Assembly: GCF_029227915.1 (NCBI RefSeq)
Contig: NC_079885.1
Coordinates: 1,984,001-2,048,000, forward strand
Source of the DNA: Hydractinia symbiolongicarpus
Taxonomy: Eukaryota > Cnidaria > Hydrozoa > Anthoathecata > Hydractiniidae
Direction: 5' to 3'
Length of the DNA: 64,000 bases
The translations under genes were made by a program, and so were the position numbers. The number at the start of each line of letters is the position of its first letter. Position 1 is the stretch's first letter. Shown here in pieces: positions 14,958-29,360 of the stretch. The notes under the pieces are model-generated. The model had not been told where the DNA came from and made no database searches. It worked only from the letters and a program-made list of their open reading frames with translations.

Positions 14958-17200
14958 GTTTGGGAAATGAGTTTACTACCTGGGTACTTTCTTTGTATAC
15001 TTTTGACTATACGGGCCGAGTACGGGGTTTACGGGAAATGGCGGGTTTTCGTTTGCCGGCGATTAAACTTCTTTTATTCAGCGTCTCATCAAAAATGAAA
15101 ACATTTTTAAAAACTACAAGTCTCATGGGCTTTAGTGGTGAAATAATAATTTAAAAAATCGTTCGGGAAATGAGTTTACACCCTGGGTATTTTCTTATTA
15201 TACTTTTGACTATACGGGCCGAGTCCGGGATTTACGGGAAATCGCAGGTTTTCGTTTGCCGGCGATTAAACTTCTTTCATTCAGCGTCTCATCAAAAATG
15301 AAAACATTTTTGAAAACTACAAGTCTCATGCGTTTAGTGGTAAAAAAATAATATAAAAAATCGTTCGGGAAATGAGTTTACTCCCTGGGTACTTTCTTTG
15401 TATACTTTTGACTATACGGGCCGAGTCCGGAATTTACGGGAAATCGCAGGTTTTCGTTTGCCGGCGATTAAACTTCTTTTATTCAGCGTCTCATCAAAAA
15501 TGAAAACATTTTTGAAAACTAAAAGTCTCATGCGTTTTAGTGGTGAAAAAATAATTTAAAAATTCGTTAGGGAAATAAGTTTACTCACTGGGTACTTTCC
15601 TTGCATACTTTTGACTGTACGGGCCGAGACCGGGATTTACGGGAAATTGCGGGTTTTCGTTTGCCGGCGATTAAAGTCCTTTTATTCAGCGTCTTATCAA
15701 AAATGAAAACATTTTTAAAAACTACAAGTCTCATGGGCTTTAGTGGTGAAATAATAATTTAAAAAATCGTTTGGGAAATGAGTTTACTACCTGGGTACTT
15801 TCTTTGTATACTTTTGACTATACGGGCCGAGTACGGGGTTTACGGGAAATGGCGGGTTTTCGTTTGCCGGCGATTAAACTTCTTTTATTCAGCGTCTCAT
15901 CAAAAATGAAAACATTTTTAAAAACTACAAGTCTCATGGGCTTTAGTGGTGAAATAATAATTTAAAAAATCGTTCGGGAAATGAGTTTACACCCTGGGTA
16001 TTTTCTTATTATACTTTTGACTATACGGGCCGAGTCCGGGATTTACGGGAAATCGCAGGTTTTCGTTTGCCGGCGATTAAACTTCTTTCATTCAGCGTCT
16101 CATCAAAAATGAAAACATTTTTGAAAACTACAAGTCTCATGCGTTTAGTGGTAAAAAAATAATATAAAAAATCGTTCGGGAAATGAGTTTACTCCCTGGG
16201 TACTTTCTTTGTATACTTTTGACTATACGGGCCGAGTCCGGAATTTACGGGAAATCGCAGGTTTTCGTTTGCCGGCGATTAAACTTCTTTTATTCAGCGT
16301 CTCATCAAAAATGAAAACATTTTTGAAAACTAAAAGTCTCATGCGTTTTAGTGGTGAAAAAATAATTTAAAAATTCGTTAGGGAAATAAGTTTACTCACT
16401 GGGTACTTTCCTTGCATACTTTTGACTGTACGGGCCGAGACCGGGATTTACGGGAAATTGCGGGTTTTCGTTTGCCGGCGATTAAAGTCCTTTTATTCAG
16501 CGTCTTATCAAAAATGAAAACATTTTTAAAAACTACAAGTCTCATGGGCTTTAGTGGTGAAATAATAATTTAAAAAATCGTTTGGGAAATGAGTTTACTA
16601 CCTGGGTACTTTCTTTGTATACTTTTGACTATACTGGCCGAGTACGGGATTTACGGGGAATCGCAGGTTTTCGTTTGCCGGCGATTAAACTTCTTTTATT
16701 CAGCGTCTCATCAAAAATGAAAACATTTTTGAAAACTACAAGTCTCATGGGCTTTAGTGGTGAAATAATAATTTAAAAAATCGTTCGGGAAATGAGTTTA
16801 CACCCTGGGTATTTTCTTATTATACTTTTGACTATACGGGCCGAGTCCGGGATTTACCGGAAATCGCAGGTTTTCGTTTGCCGGCGATTAAACTTCTTTC
16901 ATTCAGCGTCTCATCAAAAATGAAAACATTTTTGAAAACTACAAGTCTGATGCGTTTTAGTGGTGAAAAAATAATTTAAAAATTCGTTAGGGAAATAAGT
17001 TTACTCACTGGGTACTTTCCTTGCATACTTTTGACTGTACGGGCCGAGACCGGGATTTACGGGAAATTGCGGGTTTTCGTTTGCCGGCGATTAAAATCCT
17101 TTTATTCAGCGTCTTATCAAAAATGAAAACATTTTTAAAAACTACAAGTCTCATGGGCTTTAGTGGTGAAATAATAATTTAAAAAATCGTTCGGGAAATG
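14958..17200 (+). repeat. Four-monomer higher-order repeat, 811-bp period
   Basis: Equivalent monomers start at 14958, 15769 and 16580, each 811 bp apart. The order of variants (AAAGTCCTTTTATT, GGGTTTACGGGAAATGGCGGG, TATTTTCTTATTATAC, then a short-tailed GCGTTTAGTGGTAAAA unit) is kept in the first two copies. The third copy is partial and mixed. A related unit recurs at 18203 and 19220. Confidence 0.75.
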
Positions 17201-20200
17201 AGTTTACACCCTGGGTATTTTCTTATTATACTTTTGACTATACGGGCCGAGTCCGGGATTTACGGGAAATCGCAGGTTTTCGTTTGCCGGCGATTAAACT
17301 TCTTTCATTCAGCGTCTCATCAAAAATGAAAACATTTTTGAAAGCTACAAGTCTCATGCGTTTTAGTGGTGAAAATATAATTTAAAAAATCGTTCGGGAA
17401 AGGAGTTTACTCCCTGGGTACTTTCTTTGTATACTTTTGACTATACGTGCCGAGTCCGGGATTTACGGGAAGTCGCGGGTTTTCGTTTGCCGGCGATTAA
17501 ACTTCTTTTATTCAGCGTCTCATCAAAAAGGAAAACATTTTTAAAACCTACAAGTCTCATGCGTTTTAGTGTTGAAAAAATAATTTAAAAAATCGTTCGG
17601 GAAATGAGTTTACTCCCTGGGTACTTTCTTTGTATGCTTTTTACTATACGGGCCGAGTCCGGGATTTACGGGAAATCGCAGATTTTCGTTTGCCGGCGAA
17701 TAAACTTCTTTTATTCAGCGTCCCATCGAATATGAAAATATTTTTGAAAACTACAAGTCTCATGCGTTTAGTGGTAAAAAAATAATATAAAAAATCGTTC
17801 GGGAAATGAGTTTACTCCCTGGGTACTTTCTTTGTATACTTTTGACTATACGGACCGAGTCCGGAATTTACGGGAAATCGCGGGTTTTCGTTTGCCGGCG
17901 ATTAAACTTCTTTTATTCAGCGTCTCATCAAAAATGAAAACATTTTTGAAAACTAAAAGTCTCATGCGTTTTAGTGGTGAAAAAATAATTTAAAAATTCG
18001 TTAGGGAAATAAGTTTACTCACTGGGTACTTTCCTTGCATACTTTTGACTATACGGGCCGAGACCGGGATTTACGGGAAATTGCGGGTTTTCGTTTGCCA
18101 GCGATTAAAGTCCTTTTATTCAGCGTCTTATCAAAAATGAAAACATTTTTAAAAACTACAAGTCTCATGGGCTTTAGTGGTGAAATAATAATTTAAAAAA
18201 TCGTTTGGGAAATGAGTTTACTATCTGGGTACTTTCTTTGTATACTTTTGACTATACGGGCCGAGTACGGGGTTTACGGGAAATGGCGGGTTTTTGTTTG
18301 CCGGCGATTAAACTTCTTTTATTCAGCGTCTCATCAAAAATGAAAACATTTTTAAAAACTACAAGTCTCATGGGCTTTAGTGGTGAAATAATAATTTAAA
18401 AAATCGTTCGGGAAATGAGTTTACACCCTGGGTATTTTCTTATTATACTTTTGACTATACGGGCCGAGTCCGGGATTTACGGGAAATCGCAGGTTTTTGT
18501 TTGCCGGCGATTAAACTTCTTTCATTCAGCGTCTCATCAAAAATAAAAACATTTTTGAAAACTACAAGTCTCATGCGTTTTAGTGGTGAAAATATAATTT
18601 AAAAAATCGTTCGGTAAATGAGTTTACTCCCTGGGTACTTTTTTTGTATACTTTTGACTATACGGACCGAGTCCGGGATTTACGGGAAATCGCGGATTTT
18701 CGTTTGCCGGCGAATAAACTTCTTTTATTCAGCGTCCCATCAAATATGAAAATATTTTTGAAAACTACAAGTCTCATCATGCGTTTAGTGGTAAAAAAAT
18801 AATATAAAAAATCGTTCGGGAAATGAGTTTACTCCCTGGGTACTTTCTTTGTATACTTTTGACTATACGGGCCGAGTCCGGAATTTACGGGAAATCGCAG
18901 GTTTTCGTTTGCCGGCGATTAAACTTCTTTTATTCAGCGTCTCATCAAAAATGAAAACATTTTTGAAAACTACAAGTCTCATGCGTTTTAGTGGTGAAAA
19001 TATAATTTAAAAAATCGTTAGGGAAATAAGTTTACTCACTAGGTACTTTCCTTGCATACTTTTGACTATACGGGCCGAGACCGGGATTTACGGGAAATTG
19101 CGGGTTTTCGTTTGCCGGCGATTAAAGTCCTTTTATTCAGCGTCTAATCAAAAATGAAAACATTTTTAAAAACTACAAGTCTCATGGGCTTTAGTGGTGA
19201 AATAATAATTTAAAAAATCGTTTGGGAAATGAGTTTACTACCTGGGTACTTTCTTCGTATACTTTTGACTATACGGGCCGAGTACGGGGTTTACGGGAAA
19301 TGGCGGGTGTTCGTTTGCCGGCGATTAAACTTCTTTTATTCAGCGTCTCATCAAAAATGAAAACATTTTTAAAAACTACAAGTCTCATGGGCTTTAGTGG
19401 TGAAATAATAATTTAAAAAATCGTTCGGGAAATGAGTTTACACCCTGGGTATTTTCTTATTATACTTTTGACTATACGGGCCGAGTCCGGGATTTACGGG
19501 AAATCGCAGGTTTTTGTTTGCCGGCGATTAAACTTCTTTCATTCAGCGTCTCATCAAAAATAAAAACATTTTTGAAAACTACAAGTCTCATGCGTTTTAG
19601 TGGTGAAAATATAATTTAAAAAATCGTTCGGGAAATGAGTTTACTCCCTGGGTACTTTTTTTGTATACTTTTGACTATACGGACCGAGTCCGGGATTAAC
19701 GGGAAGTCGCGGGTTTTCGTTTGCCGGCGATTAAACCTCTTTCATTAAGCGTCTCATCAAAAATGAAAACATTTTTTGAAAACTACAAGTCTCATGCGTT
19801 TTAGTGGTGAAAAAATAATTTAAAAAATCGTTCGGGAAATGAGTTTACTCCCTGGGTACTTTCTTTGTTTGCTTTTTACTATACGGGCCGAGTCCGGGAT
19901 TTACGGGAAATCGCGGTTTTTCGTTTGCCGGCGAATAAACTTCTTTTATTCAGCGTCCCATCAAATATGAAAATATTTTTGAAAACTACAAGTCTCATGC
20001 GTTTAGTGGTAAAAAAATAATATAAAAAATCGTTCGGGAAATGAGTTTACTCCCTGGGTACTTTCTTTGTATACTTTTGACTATACGGGCCGAGTCCGGA
20101 ATTTACGGGAAATCGCAGGTTTTCGTTTGCCGGCGATTAAACTTCTTTTATTCAGCGTCTCATCAAAAATGAAAACATTTTTGAAAACTACAAGTCTCAT

Positions 20201-20640
20201 GCGTTTTAGTGGTGAAAAAATAATTTAAAAATTCGTTAGGGAAATAAGTTTACTCACTGGGTACTTTCCTTGCATACTTTTGACTATACGGGCCGAGACC
20301 TGGATTTACGGGAAATTGCGGGTTTTCGTTTGCCGGCTATTAAATTTCTTTTATTCAGCGTCTTATCAAAAATCAAAACATTTTTAAAAACTACAAGTCT
20401 CATGGGCTTTAGTGGTGAAATAATAATTTAAAAAATCGTTTGGGAAATGAGTTTACTACCTGGGTACTTTCTTTCTGTACTTTTGACTATACGGGCCGAG
20501 TACGGGATTTACGGGAAATCACAGGTTTTCGTTTGCCGGCGATTAAACTTCTTTCATTTAGCGTCTCATCAAAAATGAAAACATTTTTGAAAACTACAAG
20601 TCTCATGCGTTTTAGTGGTGAAAATATAATTTAAAAAATC

Positions 20641-23073
20641 GTTCGGGAAATGAGTTTACTCCCTGGGTACTTTATTTGTATACTTTTGACTATACGGGCC
20701 GAGTCCGGGATTTACGGGAAGTCGCGGGTTTTCGTTTGCCGGCGATTAAACTTCTTTTATTCAGCGTCTCATCAAAAAGGAAAACATTTTTAAAAACTAC
20801 AAGTCTCATGCGTTTTAGTGGTGAAAAAATAATTTAAAAAATCGTTCGGGAAATGAGTTTACTCCCTGGGTACTTTCTTTGTATACCTTTGATTATACGG
20901 ACCGAGTCCGGGGTTTACGGGAAATGGCGGGATTTCGTTTGCCGGCGATTAAACCTCTTTCATTAAGCGTCTCATCAAAAATGAAAACATTTTTGAAAAC
21001 TACAAGTCTCATGCGTTTTAGTGGTGAAAAAATAATTTAAAAAATCGTTCGGGAAATGAGTTTACTCCCTGGGTACTTTCTTTGTTTGCTTTTTACTATA
21101 CGGGCCGAGTCCGGGATTTACGGGAAATCGCGGATTTTCGTTTGCCGGCGAATAAACTTCTTTTATTCAGCGTCCCATCAAATATGAAAATATTTTTGAA
21201 AACTACAAGTCTCATGCGTTTAGTGGTAAAAAAATAATATAAAAAATCGTTCGGGAAATGAGTTTACTCCCTGGGTACTTTCTTTGTATACTTTTGACTA
21301 TACGGGCCGAGTCCGGAATTTACGGGAAATCGCAGGTTTTCGTTTGCCGGCGATTAAACTTCTTTTATTCAGCGTCTCATCAAAAATGAAAACATTTTTG
21401 AAAACTACAAGTCTCATGCGTTTTAGTGGTGAAAAAATAATTTAAAAATTCGTTCGGGAAATGAGTTTACTCCCTGGGTACTTTATTTGTATACTTTTGA
21501 CTATACGGGCCGAGTCCGGGATTTACGGGAAGTCGCGGGTTTTCGTTTGCCAGCGATTAAACTTCTTTTATTCAGCGTCTCATCAAAAAGGAAAACATTT
21601 TTAAAAACTACAAGTCTCATGCGTTTTAGTGGTGAAAAAATAATTTAAAAAATCGTTCGGGAAATGAGTTTACTCCCTGGGTACTTTCTTTGTATACTTT
21701 TGATTATACGGACCGAGTCCGGGGTTTACGGGAAATGGCGGGATTACGTTTGCCGGCGATTAAACCTCTTTCATTAAGCGTCTCATCAAAAATGAAAACA
21801 TTTTTAAAAACTACAAATCTCATGCGTTTTAGTGGTGAAAAAATAATTTAAAAAATCGTTCGGGAAATGAGTTTACTCCCTGGGTACTTTCTTTGTTTGC
21901 TTTTTACTATACGGGCCGAGTCCGGGATTTACGGGAAATCGCGGATTTTCGTTTGCCGGCGAATAAACTTCTTTTATTCAGCGTCCCATCAAATATGAAA
22001 ATATTTTTGAAAACTACAAGTCTCATGCGTTTAGTGGTAAAAAAATAATATAAAAAATCGTTCGGGAAATGAGTTTACTCCCTGGGTACTTTCTTTGTAT
22101 ACTTTTGACTATACGGGCCGAGTCCGGAATTTACGGGAAATCGCAGGTTTTCGTTTGCCGGCGATTAAACTTCTTTTATTCAGCGTCTCATCAAAAATGA
22201 AAACATTTTTGAAAACTACAAGTCTCATGCGTTTTAGTGGTGAAAAAATAATTTAAAAATTCGTTCGGGAAATGAGTTTACTCCCTGGGTACTTTATTTG
22301 TATACTTTTGACTATACGGGCCGAGTCCGGGATTTACGGGAAGTCGCGGGTTTTCGTTTGCCAGCGATTAAACTTCTTTTATTCAGCTTCTCATCAAAAA
22401 GGAAAACATTTTTAAAAACTACAAGTCTCATGCGTTTTAGTGGTGAAAAAATAATTTAAAAAATCGTTCGGGAAATGAGTTTACTCCCTGGGTACTTTCT
22501 TTGTATACTTTTGATTATACGGACCGAGTCCGGGGTTTACGGGAAATGGCGGGATTACGTTTGCCGGCGATTAAACCTCTTTCATTAAGCGTCTCATCAA
22601 AAATGAAAACATTTTTAAAAACTACAAATCTCATGCGTTTTAGTGGTGAAAAAATAATTTAAAAAATCGTTCGGGAAATGAGTTTACTCCCTGGGTACTT
22701 TCTTTGTTTGCTTTTTACTATACGGGCCGAGTCCGGGATTTACGGGAAATCGCGGATTTTCGTTTGCCGGCGAATAAACTTCTTTTATTCAGCGTCCCAT
22801 CAAATATGAAAATATTTTTGAAAACTACAAGTCTCATGCGTTTAGTGGTAAAAAAATAATATAAAAAATCGTTCGGGAAATGAGTTTACTCTATGGGTAC
22901 TTTCTTTGTATACTTTTGACTATACGGGCCGAGTCCGGAATTTACGGGAAATCGCAGGTTTTCGTTTGCCGGCGATTAAACTTCTTTTATTCAGCGTCTC
23001 ATCAAAAATGAAAACATTTTTGAAAACTACAAGTCTCATGCGTTTTAGTGGTGAAAAAATAATTTAAAAATTC
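20641..23073 (+). repeat. Three copies of an 811-bp four-monomer repeat
   Basis: The private variant CTTTATTTGTATAC and everything after it repeat at 20641, 21452 and 22263, exactly 811 bp apart. The third copy ends at 23073, where a GTTAGGGAAATAAG monomer takes over. Copies 2 and 3 share changes that copy 1 lacks (GGGATTACGTTTG, ACAAATCTCATG), so they are the younger pair. This is one of the clearest higher-order blocks in the window. Confidence 0.88.
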
Positions 23074-26000
23074 GTTAGGGAAATAAGTTTACTCACTGGG
23101 TACTTTCCTTGCATACTTTTGACTATACGGGCCGAGACCGGGATTTACGGGAAATTGCGGGTTTTCGTTTGCCGGCGATTAAAGTTCTTTTATTCAGCGT
23201 CTTATCAAAAATGAAAACATTTTTAAAAACTACAAGTCCCATGCGTTTTAGTGGTGAAAAAATAATTTAAAAAATCGTTCGGGAAATGAGTTTACACCCT
23301 GGGTACTTTCTTTGTATACTTTTGACTATACGGGCCGAGTACGGGATTTACGGGAAATCACAGGTTTTCGTTTGCCGTCGATTAAACTTCTTTCATTTAG
23401 CGTCTCATCAAAAATGAAAACATTTTTGAAAACTACAAGTCTCATGCGTTCTAGTGGTGAAAATATAATTTAAAAAATCGTTCGGGAAATGAGTTTACTC
23501 CCTGGGTACTTTCTTTGTATACTTTTGACTATACGGACCGAGTCTGGGGTTTACGGGAAATGGCGGGATTTCGTTTGCCGGCGATTAAACCTCTTTCATT
23601 AAGCGTCTCATCAAAAATGAAAACATTTTTGAAAACTACAAGTCTCATGCGTTTTAGTGGTGAAAAAATAATTTAAAAAATCGTTCGGGAAATGAGTTTA
23701 CTCCCTGGGTACTTTCTTTGTATGCTTTTTACTATACGGGCCGAGTCCGGGATTTACGTGAAATCGCGGATTTTTGTTTGCCGGCGAATAAACTTCTTTT
23801 ATTCAGCGTCCCATCAAATATGAAAATATTTTTGAAAACTACAAGTCTCATGCGTTTAGTGGTAAAAAAATAATATAAAAAATCGTTCGGGAAATGAGTT
23901 TACTCCCTGGGTACTTTCTTTGTATACTTTTGACTATACGGGCCGAGTCCGGAATTTACGGGAAATCGCAGGTTTTCGTTTGCCGGCGATTAAACTTCTT
24001 TTATTCAGCGTCTCATCAAAAGTGAAAACAATTTTGAAAACTACAAGTCTCATGCGTTTTAGTGGTGAAAAAATAATTTAAAAATTCGTTAGGGAAATAA
24101 GTTTACTCACTGGGTACTTTCCTTGCATACTTTTGACTATACGGGCCGAGACCGGGATTTACGGTAAATTGCGGTTTTTCGTTTGCCGGCGATTAAAGTT
24201 CTTTTATTCAGCGTCTTATCAAAAATGAAAACATTTTTAAAAACTACAAGTCCCATGCGTTTTAGTGGTGAAAAAATAATTTAAAAAATCGTTCGGGAAA
24301 TGAGTTTACACCCTGGGTACTTTCTTTGTATACTTTTGACTATACGGGCCGAGTCCGGGATTTACGGGAAATCGCAGGTTTTCGTTTGCCGGCGATTAAA
24401 CTTCTTTTATTCAGCGTCTCATCAAAAATGAAAACATTTTTGAAAACTACAAGTTTCATGCGTTTTAGTGGTGAAAAAGTAATTTAAAAAATCATTTGGG
24501 AAATGAGTTTACTCCCTGGGTACTTTCTTTGTATACTTTTGACTATACGGCCAAGCCCGGGATTTACGGGAAATCGCGGGTTTTCGTTTGCCGGCGATTA
24601 AACTTCTTTTATTCAGCGTCTCATCAAAAATGAAAACATTTTTAAAAACTACAAGTCTTATGCGTTTTAGTGGTGAAAAAATAATTTAAAAAATCGTTCT
24701 GGAAATGAGTTTACTCCCTGGGTACTTTCTTTGTATACTTTTGATTATACGGGCCGAGTCAAGGGTTTACGGGAAATGGCGGGTTTTCGTTTGCCGGCGA
24801 TTAAATTTCTTTTATTCAGCGTCTCATCAAAAATGAAAACATTTTTGAAAACTACAAGTCTCATGGGCTTTAGTGGTGAAATAATAATTTAAAAAATCGT
24901 TAGGGAAATGAGTTTACTACCTGGGTATTATCTCTGTATACTTTTGACTATACGGGCCGAGTACGGGATTTACGGGAAATCACAGGTTTTCGTTTGCCGG
25001 CGATTAAACTTCTTTCATTTAGCGTCTCATCAAAAATGAAAACATTTTTAAAAACTACAAGTCTCATGCGTTTCAGTGGTGAAAAAATAATTTAAAAAAT
25101 CGTTCGGGAAATGAGTTTACTCCCTGGGTACTTTCTTTGTATACTTTTGATTATACGGACCGAGTCTGGGGTTTACGGGAAATGGCGGGATTTCGTTTGC
25201 TGGCGATTAAACCTCTTTCATTAAGCGTCTCATCAAAAATGAAAACATTTTTGAAAACTACAAGTCTCATGCGTTTTAGTGGTGAAAAAATAATTTAAAA
25301 AATCGTTCGGGAAATGAGTTTACTCCCTGGGTACTTTCTTCGTATGCTTTTTACTATACGGGCCGAGTCCGGGATTTACGGGAAATCGCGGATTTTCGTT
25401 TGCCGGCGAATAAACTTCTTTTATTCAGCGTCCAATCAAATATGAAAATATTTTTGAAAACTACAAGTCTCATGCGTTTAGTGGTAAAAAAATAATATAA
25501 AAAATCGTTCGGGAAATGAGTTTACTCCCTGGGTACTTTCTTTGTATACTTTTGACTATACGGGCCGAGTCCGGAATTTACGGGAAATCGCAGGTTTTCG
25601 TTTGCCGGCGATTAAACTTCTTTTATTCAGCGTCTCATCAAAAATGAAAACATTTTTGAAAACTACAAGTCTCATGCGTTTTAGTGGTGAAAAAATAATT
25701 TAAAAATTCGTTAGGGAAATAAGTTTACTCACTGGGTACTTTCCTTGCATACTTTTGACTATACGGGCCGAAACCGGGATTTACGGGAAATTGCGGGTTT
25801 TCGTTTGCCGGCGATTAAAGTTCTTTTATTCAGCGTCTTATCAAAAATGAAAACATTTTTAAAAACTACAAGTCTCATGCGTTTTAGTGGTGAAATAATA
25901 ATTTAAAAAATCGTTCGGGAAATGAGTTTACTCCCTGGGTACTTTCTTTGTATGCTTTTTACTATACGGGCCGAGTTTGGGATTTACGGGAAATCGCGGA

Positions 26001-27529
26001 TTTTCGTTTGCTGGCGAATAAACTTCTTTTATTCAGCGTCCCATCAAATATGAAAATATTTTTGAAAACTACAAGTCTCATGCGTTTAGTGGTAAAAAAA
26101 TAATATAAAAAATCGTTCGGGAAATGAGTTTACTCCCTGGGTACTTTCTTTGTATACTTTTGACTATACGGGCCGAGTCCGGAATTTACGGGAAATCGCA
26201 GGTTTTCGTTTGCCGGCGATTAAACTTCTTTTATTCAGCGTCTCATCAAAAATGAAAACATTTTTGAAAACTACAAGTCTCATGCGTTTTAGTGGTGAAA
26301 AAATAATTTAAAAAATCGTTCGGGAAATGAGTTTACTCCCTGGGTACTTTCTTTGTATGCTTTTTACTATACGGGCCGAGTCCGGGATTTACGGGAAATC
26401 GCGGATTTTCGTTTGCCGGCGAATAAACTTCTTTTATTCAGCGTCCCATCAAATATGAAAATATTTTTGAAAACTACAAGTCTCATGCGTTTAGTGGTAA
26501 AAAAATAATATAAAAAATCGTTCGGGAAATGAGTTTACTCCCTGGGTACTTTCTTTGTATACTTTTGACTATACGGGCCGAGTCCGGAATTTACGGGAAA
26601 TCGCAGGTTTTCGTTTGCCGGCGATTAAACTTCTTTTATTCAGCGTCTCATCAAAAATGAAAACATTTTTAAAAACTACAAGTCCCATGCGTTTTAGTGG
26701 TGAAAAAATAATTTAAAAAATCGTTCGGGAAATGAGTTTACACCCTGGGTACTTTCTTTGTATACTTTTGACTATACGGGCCGAGTCCGGGATTTACGGG
26801 AAATCGCAGGTTTTCGTTTGCCGGCGATTAAACTTCTTTTATTCAGCGTCTCATCAAAAATGAAAACATTTTTGAAAACTACAAGTTTCATGCGTTTTAG
26901 TGGTGAAAAAGTAATTTAAAAAATCATTTGGGAAATGACTTTACTCCCTGGGTACTTTCTTTGTATACTTTTGACTATACGGCCAAGCCCGGGATTTACG
27001 GGAAATCACGGGTTTTCGTTTGCCGGCGATTAAACTTCTTTTATTCAGCGTCTCATTAAAAATGAAAACATTTTTAAAAACTACAAGTCTTATGCGTTTT
27101 AGTGGTGAAAAAATAATTTAAAAAATCGTTCTGGAAATGAGTTTACTCCCTGGGTACTTTCTTTGTATACTTTTGATTATACGAGCCGAGTCCAGGGTTT
27201 ACGGGAAATGGCGGGTTTTCGTTTGCCGGCGATTAAACTTCTTTTATTCAGCGTCTCATCAAAAATGAAAACATTTTTGAAAACTACAAGTCTCATGCGT
27301 TTTAGTGGTGAAAAAATAATTTAAAATTCGTTAGGGAAATAAGTTTACTCACTGGGTACTTTCCTTGCATACTTTTGACTATACGGGCCGAGACCGGGAT
27401 TTACGGGAAATTGCGGGTTTTCGTTTGCCGGCGATTAAAGTCCTTTTATTCAGCGTCTTATCAAAAATGAAAACATTTTTAAATACTACAAGTCTCATGG
27501 GCTTTAGTGGTGAAATAATAATTTGAAAA

Positions 27530-29360
27530 ATCGTTTGGGAAATGAGTTTACTACCTGGGTACTTTCTTTGTATACTTTTGACTATACGGGCCGAGTACGG
27601 GATTTACCTGAAATCACAGGTTTTCGTTTGCCGGCGATTAAACTTCTTTTATTTAGCGTCTCATCAAAAATGAAAATATTTTTGAAAACTACAAGTCTCA
27701 TGCGTTTTAGTGGTGAATAAATAATTTAAAAAATCGTTCGGGAAATGAGTTTACACCCTGGGTACTTTCTTTGTATACTTTTGACTATACGGGCCGAGTC
27801 CGGGATTTACGGGGAATCGCAGGTTTTCGTTTGCCGGCGATTAAACTACTTTTATTCAGCGTCTCATCAAAAATGAAAACATTTTTGAAAACTACAAGTC
27901 TCATACGTTTTAGTGGTGAAAAAATAATTTAAAAAATCGTTCGGGAAATGAGTTTACTCCCTGGGTACTTTTTTTGTATACTTTAGATTATACAGGCCGA
28001 GTCCAGGGTTTACGGGAAATGGCGGGTTTTCGTTTGCCGGCGATTAAACTTCTTTTATTCAGCGTCTCATCAAAAATGAAAACATTTTTAAAAACTACAA
28101 GTCTCATGCGTTTTAGTGGTGAAAATATAATTTAAAAAATCGTTCGGGAAATGAGTTTACTACCTGGGTACTTTCTTTGTATACTTTTGACTATACGGGC
28201 CGAGTACGGGATTTACCTGAAATCACAGGTTTTCGTTTGCCGGCGATTAAACTTCTTTTATTTAGCGTCTCATCAAAAATGAAAATATTTTTGAAAACTA
28301 CAAGTCTCATGCGTTTTAGTGGTGAATAAATAATTTAAAAAATCGTTCGGGAAATGAGTTTACACCCTGGGTACTTTCTTTGTATACTTTTGACTATACG
28401 GGCCGAGTCCGGGATTTACGGGGAATCGCAGGTTTTCGTTTGCCGGCGATTAAACTTCTTTTATTCAGCGTCTCATCAAAAATGAAAACATTTTTGAAAA
28501 CTACAAGTCTCATACGTTTTAGTGGTGAAAAAATAATTTAAAAAATCGTTCGGGAAATGAGTTTACTCCCTGGGTACTTTTTTGTATACTTTAGATTATA
28601 CAGGCCGAGTCCAGGGTTTACGGGAAATGGCGGGTTTTCGTTTGCCGGCGATTAAACTTCTTTTATTCAGCGTCTCATCAAAAATGAAAACATTTTTAAA
28701 AACTACAAGTCTCATGCGTTTTAGTGGTGAAAATATAATTTAAAAAATCGTTCGGGAAATGAGTTTACTCCCTGGGTACTTTATTTGTATACTTTTGACT
28801 ATACGGGCCGAGTCCGGGATTTACGGGAAGTCGCGGGTTTTCGTTTGCCGGCGATTAAACTTCTTTTATTCAGCGTCTCATCAAAAAGGAAAACATTTTT
28901 AAAAACTACAAGTCTCATGCGTTTTAGTGGTGAAAAAATAATTTAAAAAATCGTTCGGGAAATGAGTTTACTCCCTGGGTACTTTCTTTGTATACTTTTG
29001 ATTATACGGACCGAGTCCGGGGTTTACGGGAAATGGCGGGATTTCGTTTGCCAGCGATTAAACCTCTTTCATTCAGCGTCTCATCAAAAATGAAAACATT
29101 TTTGAAAACTACAAGTCTTATACGTTTTAGTGGTGAAAAAATAATTTAAAAAATCGTTCGGGAAATGAGTTTACTCCCTGGGTACTTTTTTTGTATACTT
29201 TAGATTATACAGGCCGAGTCCAGGGTTTACGGGAAATGGCGGGTTTTCGTTTGCCGGCGATTAAACTTCTTTTATTCAGCGTCTCATCAAAAATGAAAAC
29301 ATTTTTAAAAACTACAAGTCTCATGCGTTTTAGTGGTGAAAATATAATTTAAAAAATCGT
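27530..29360 (+). repeat. Three-monomer higher-order repeat, ~609-bp period
   Basis: The private variant CTTTAGATTATACAGG occurs at 27981, 28589 and 29198, spaced 608 and 609 bp. GATTTACCTGAAATCACAGG occurs at 27601 and 28210, spaced 609 bp. The middle copy is one base shorter in a T run (TACTTTTTTG). The edges are approximate. Confidence 0.8.
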
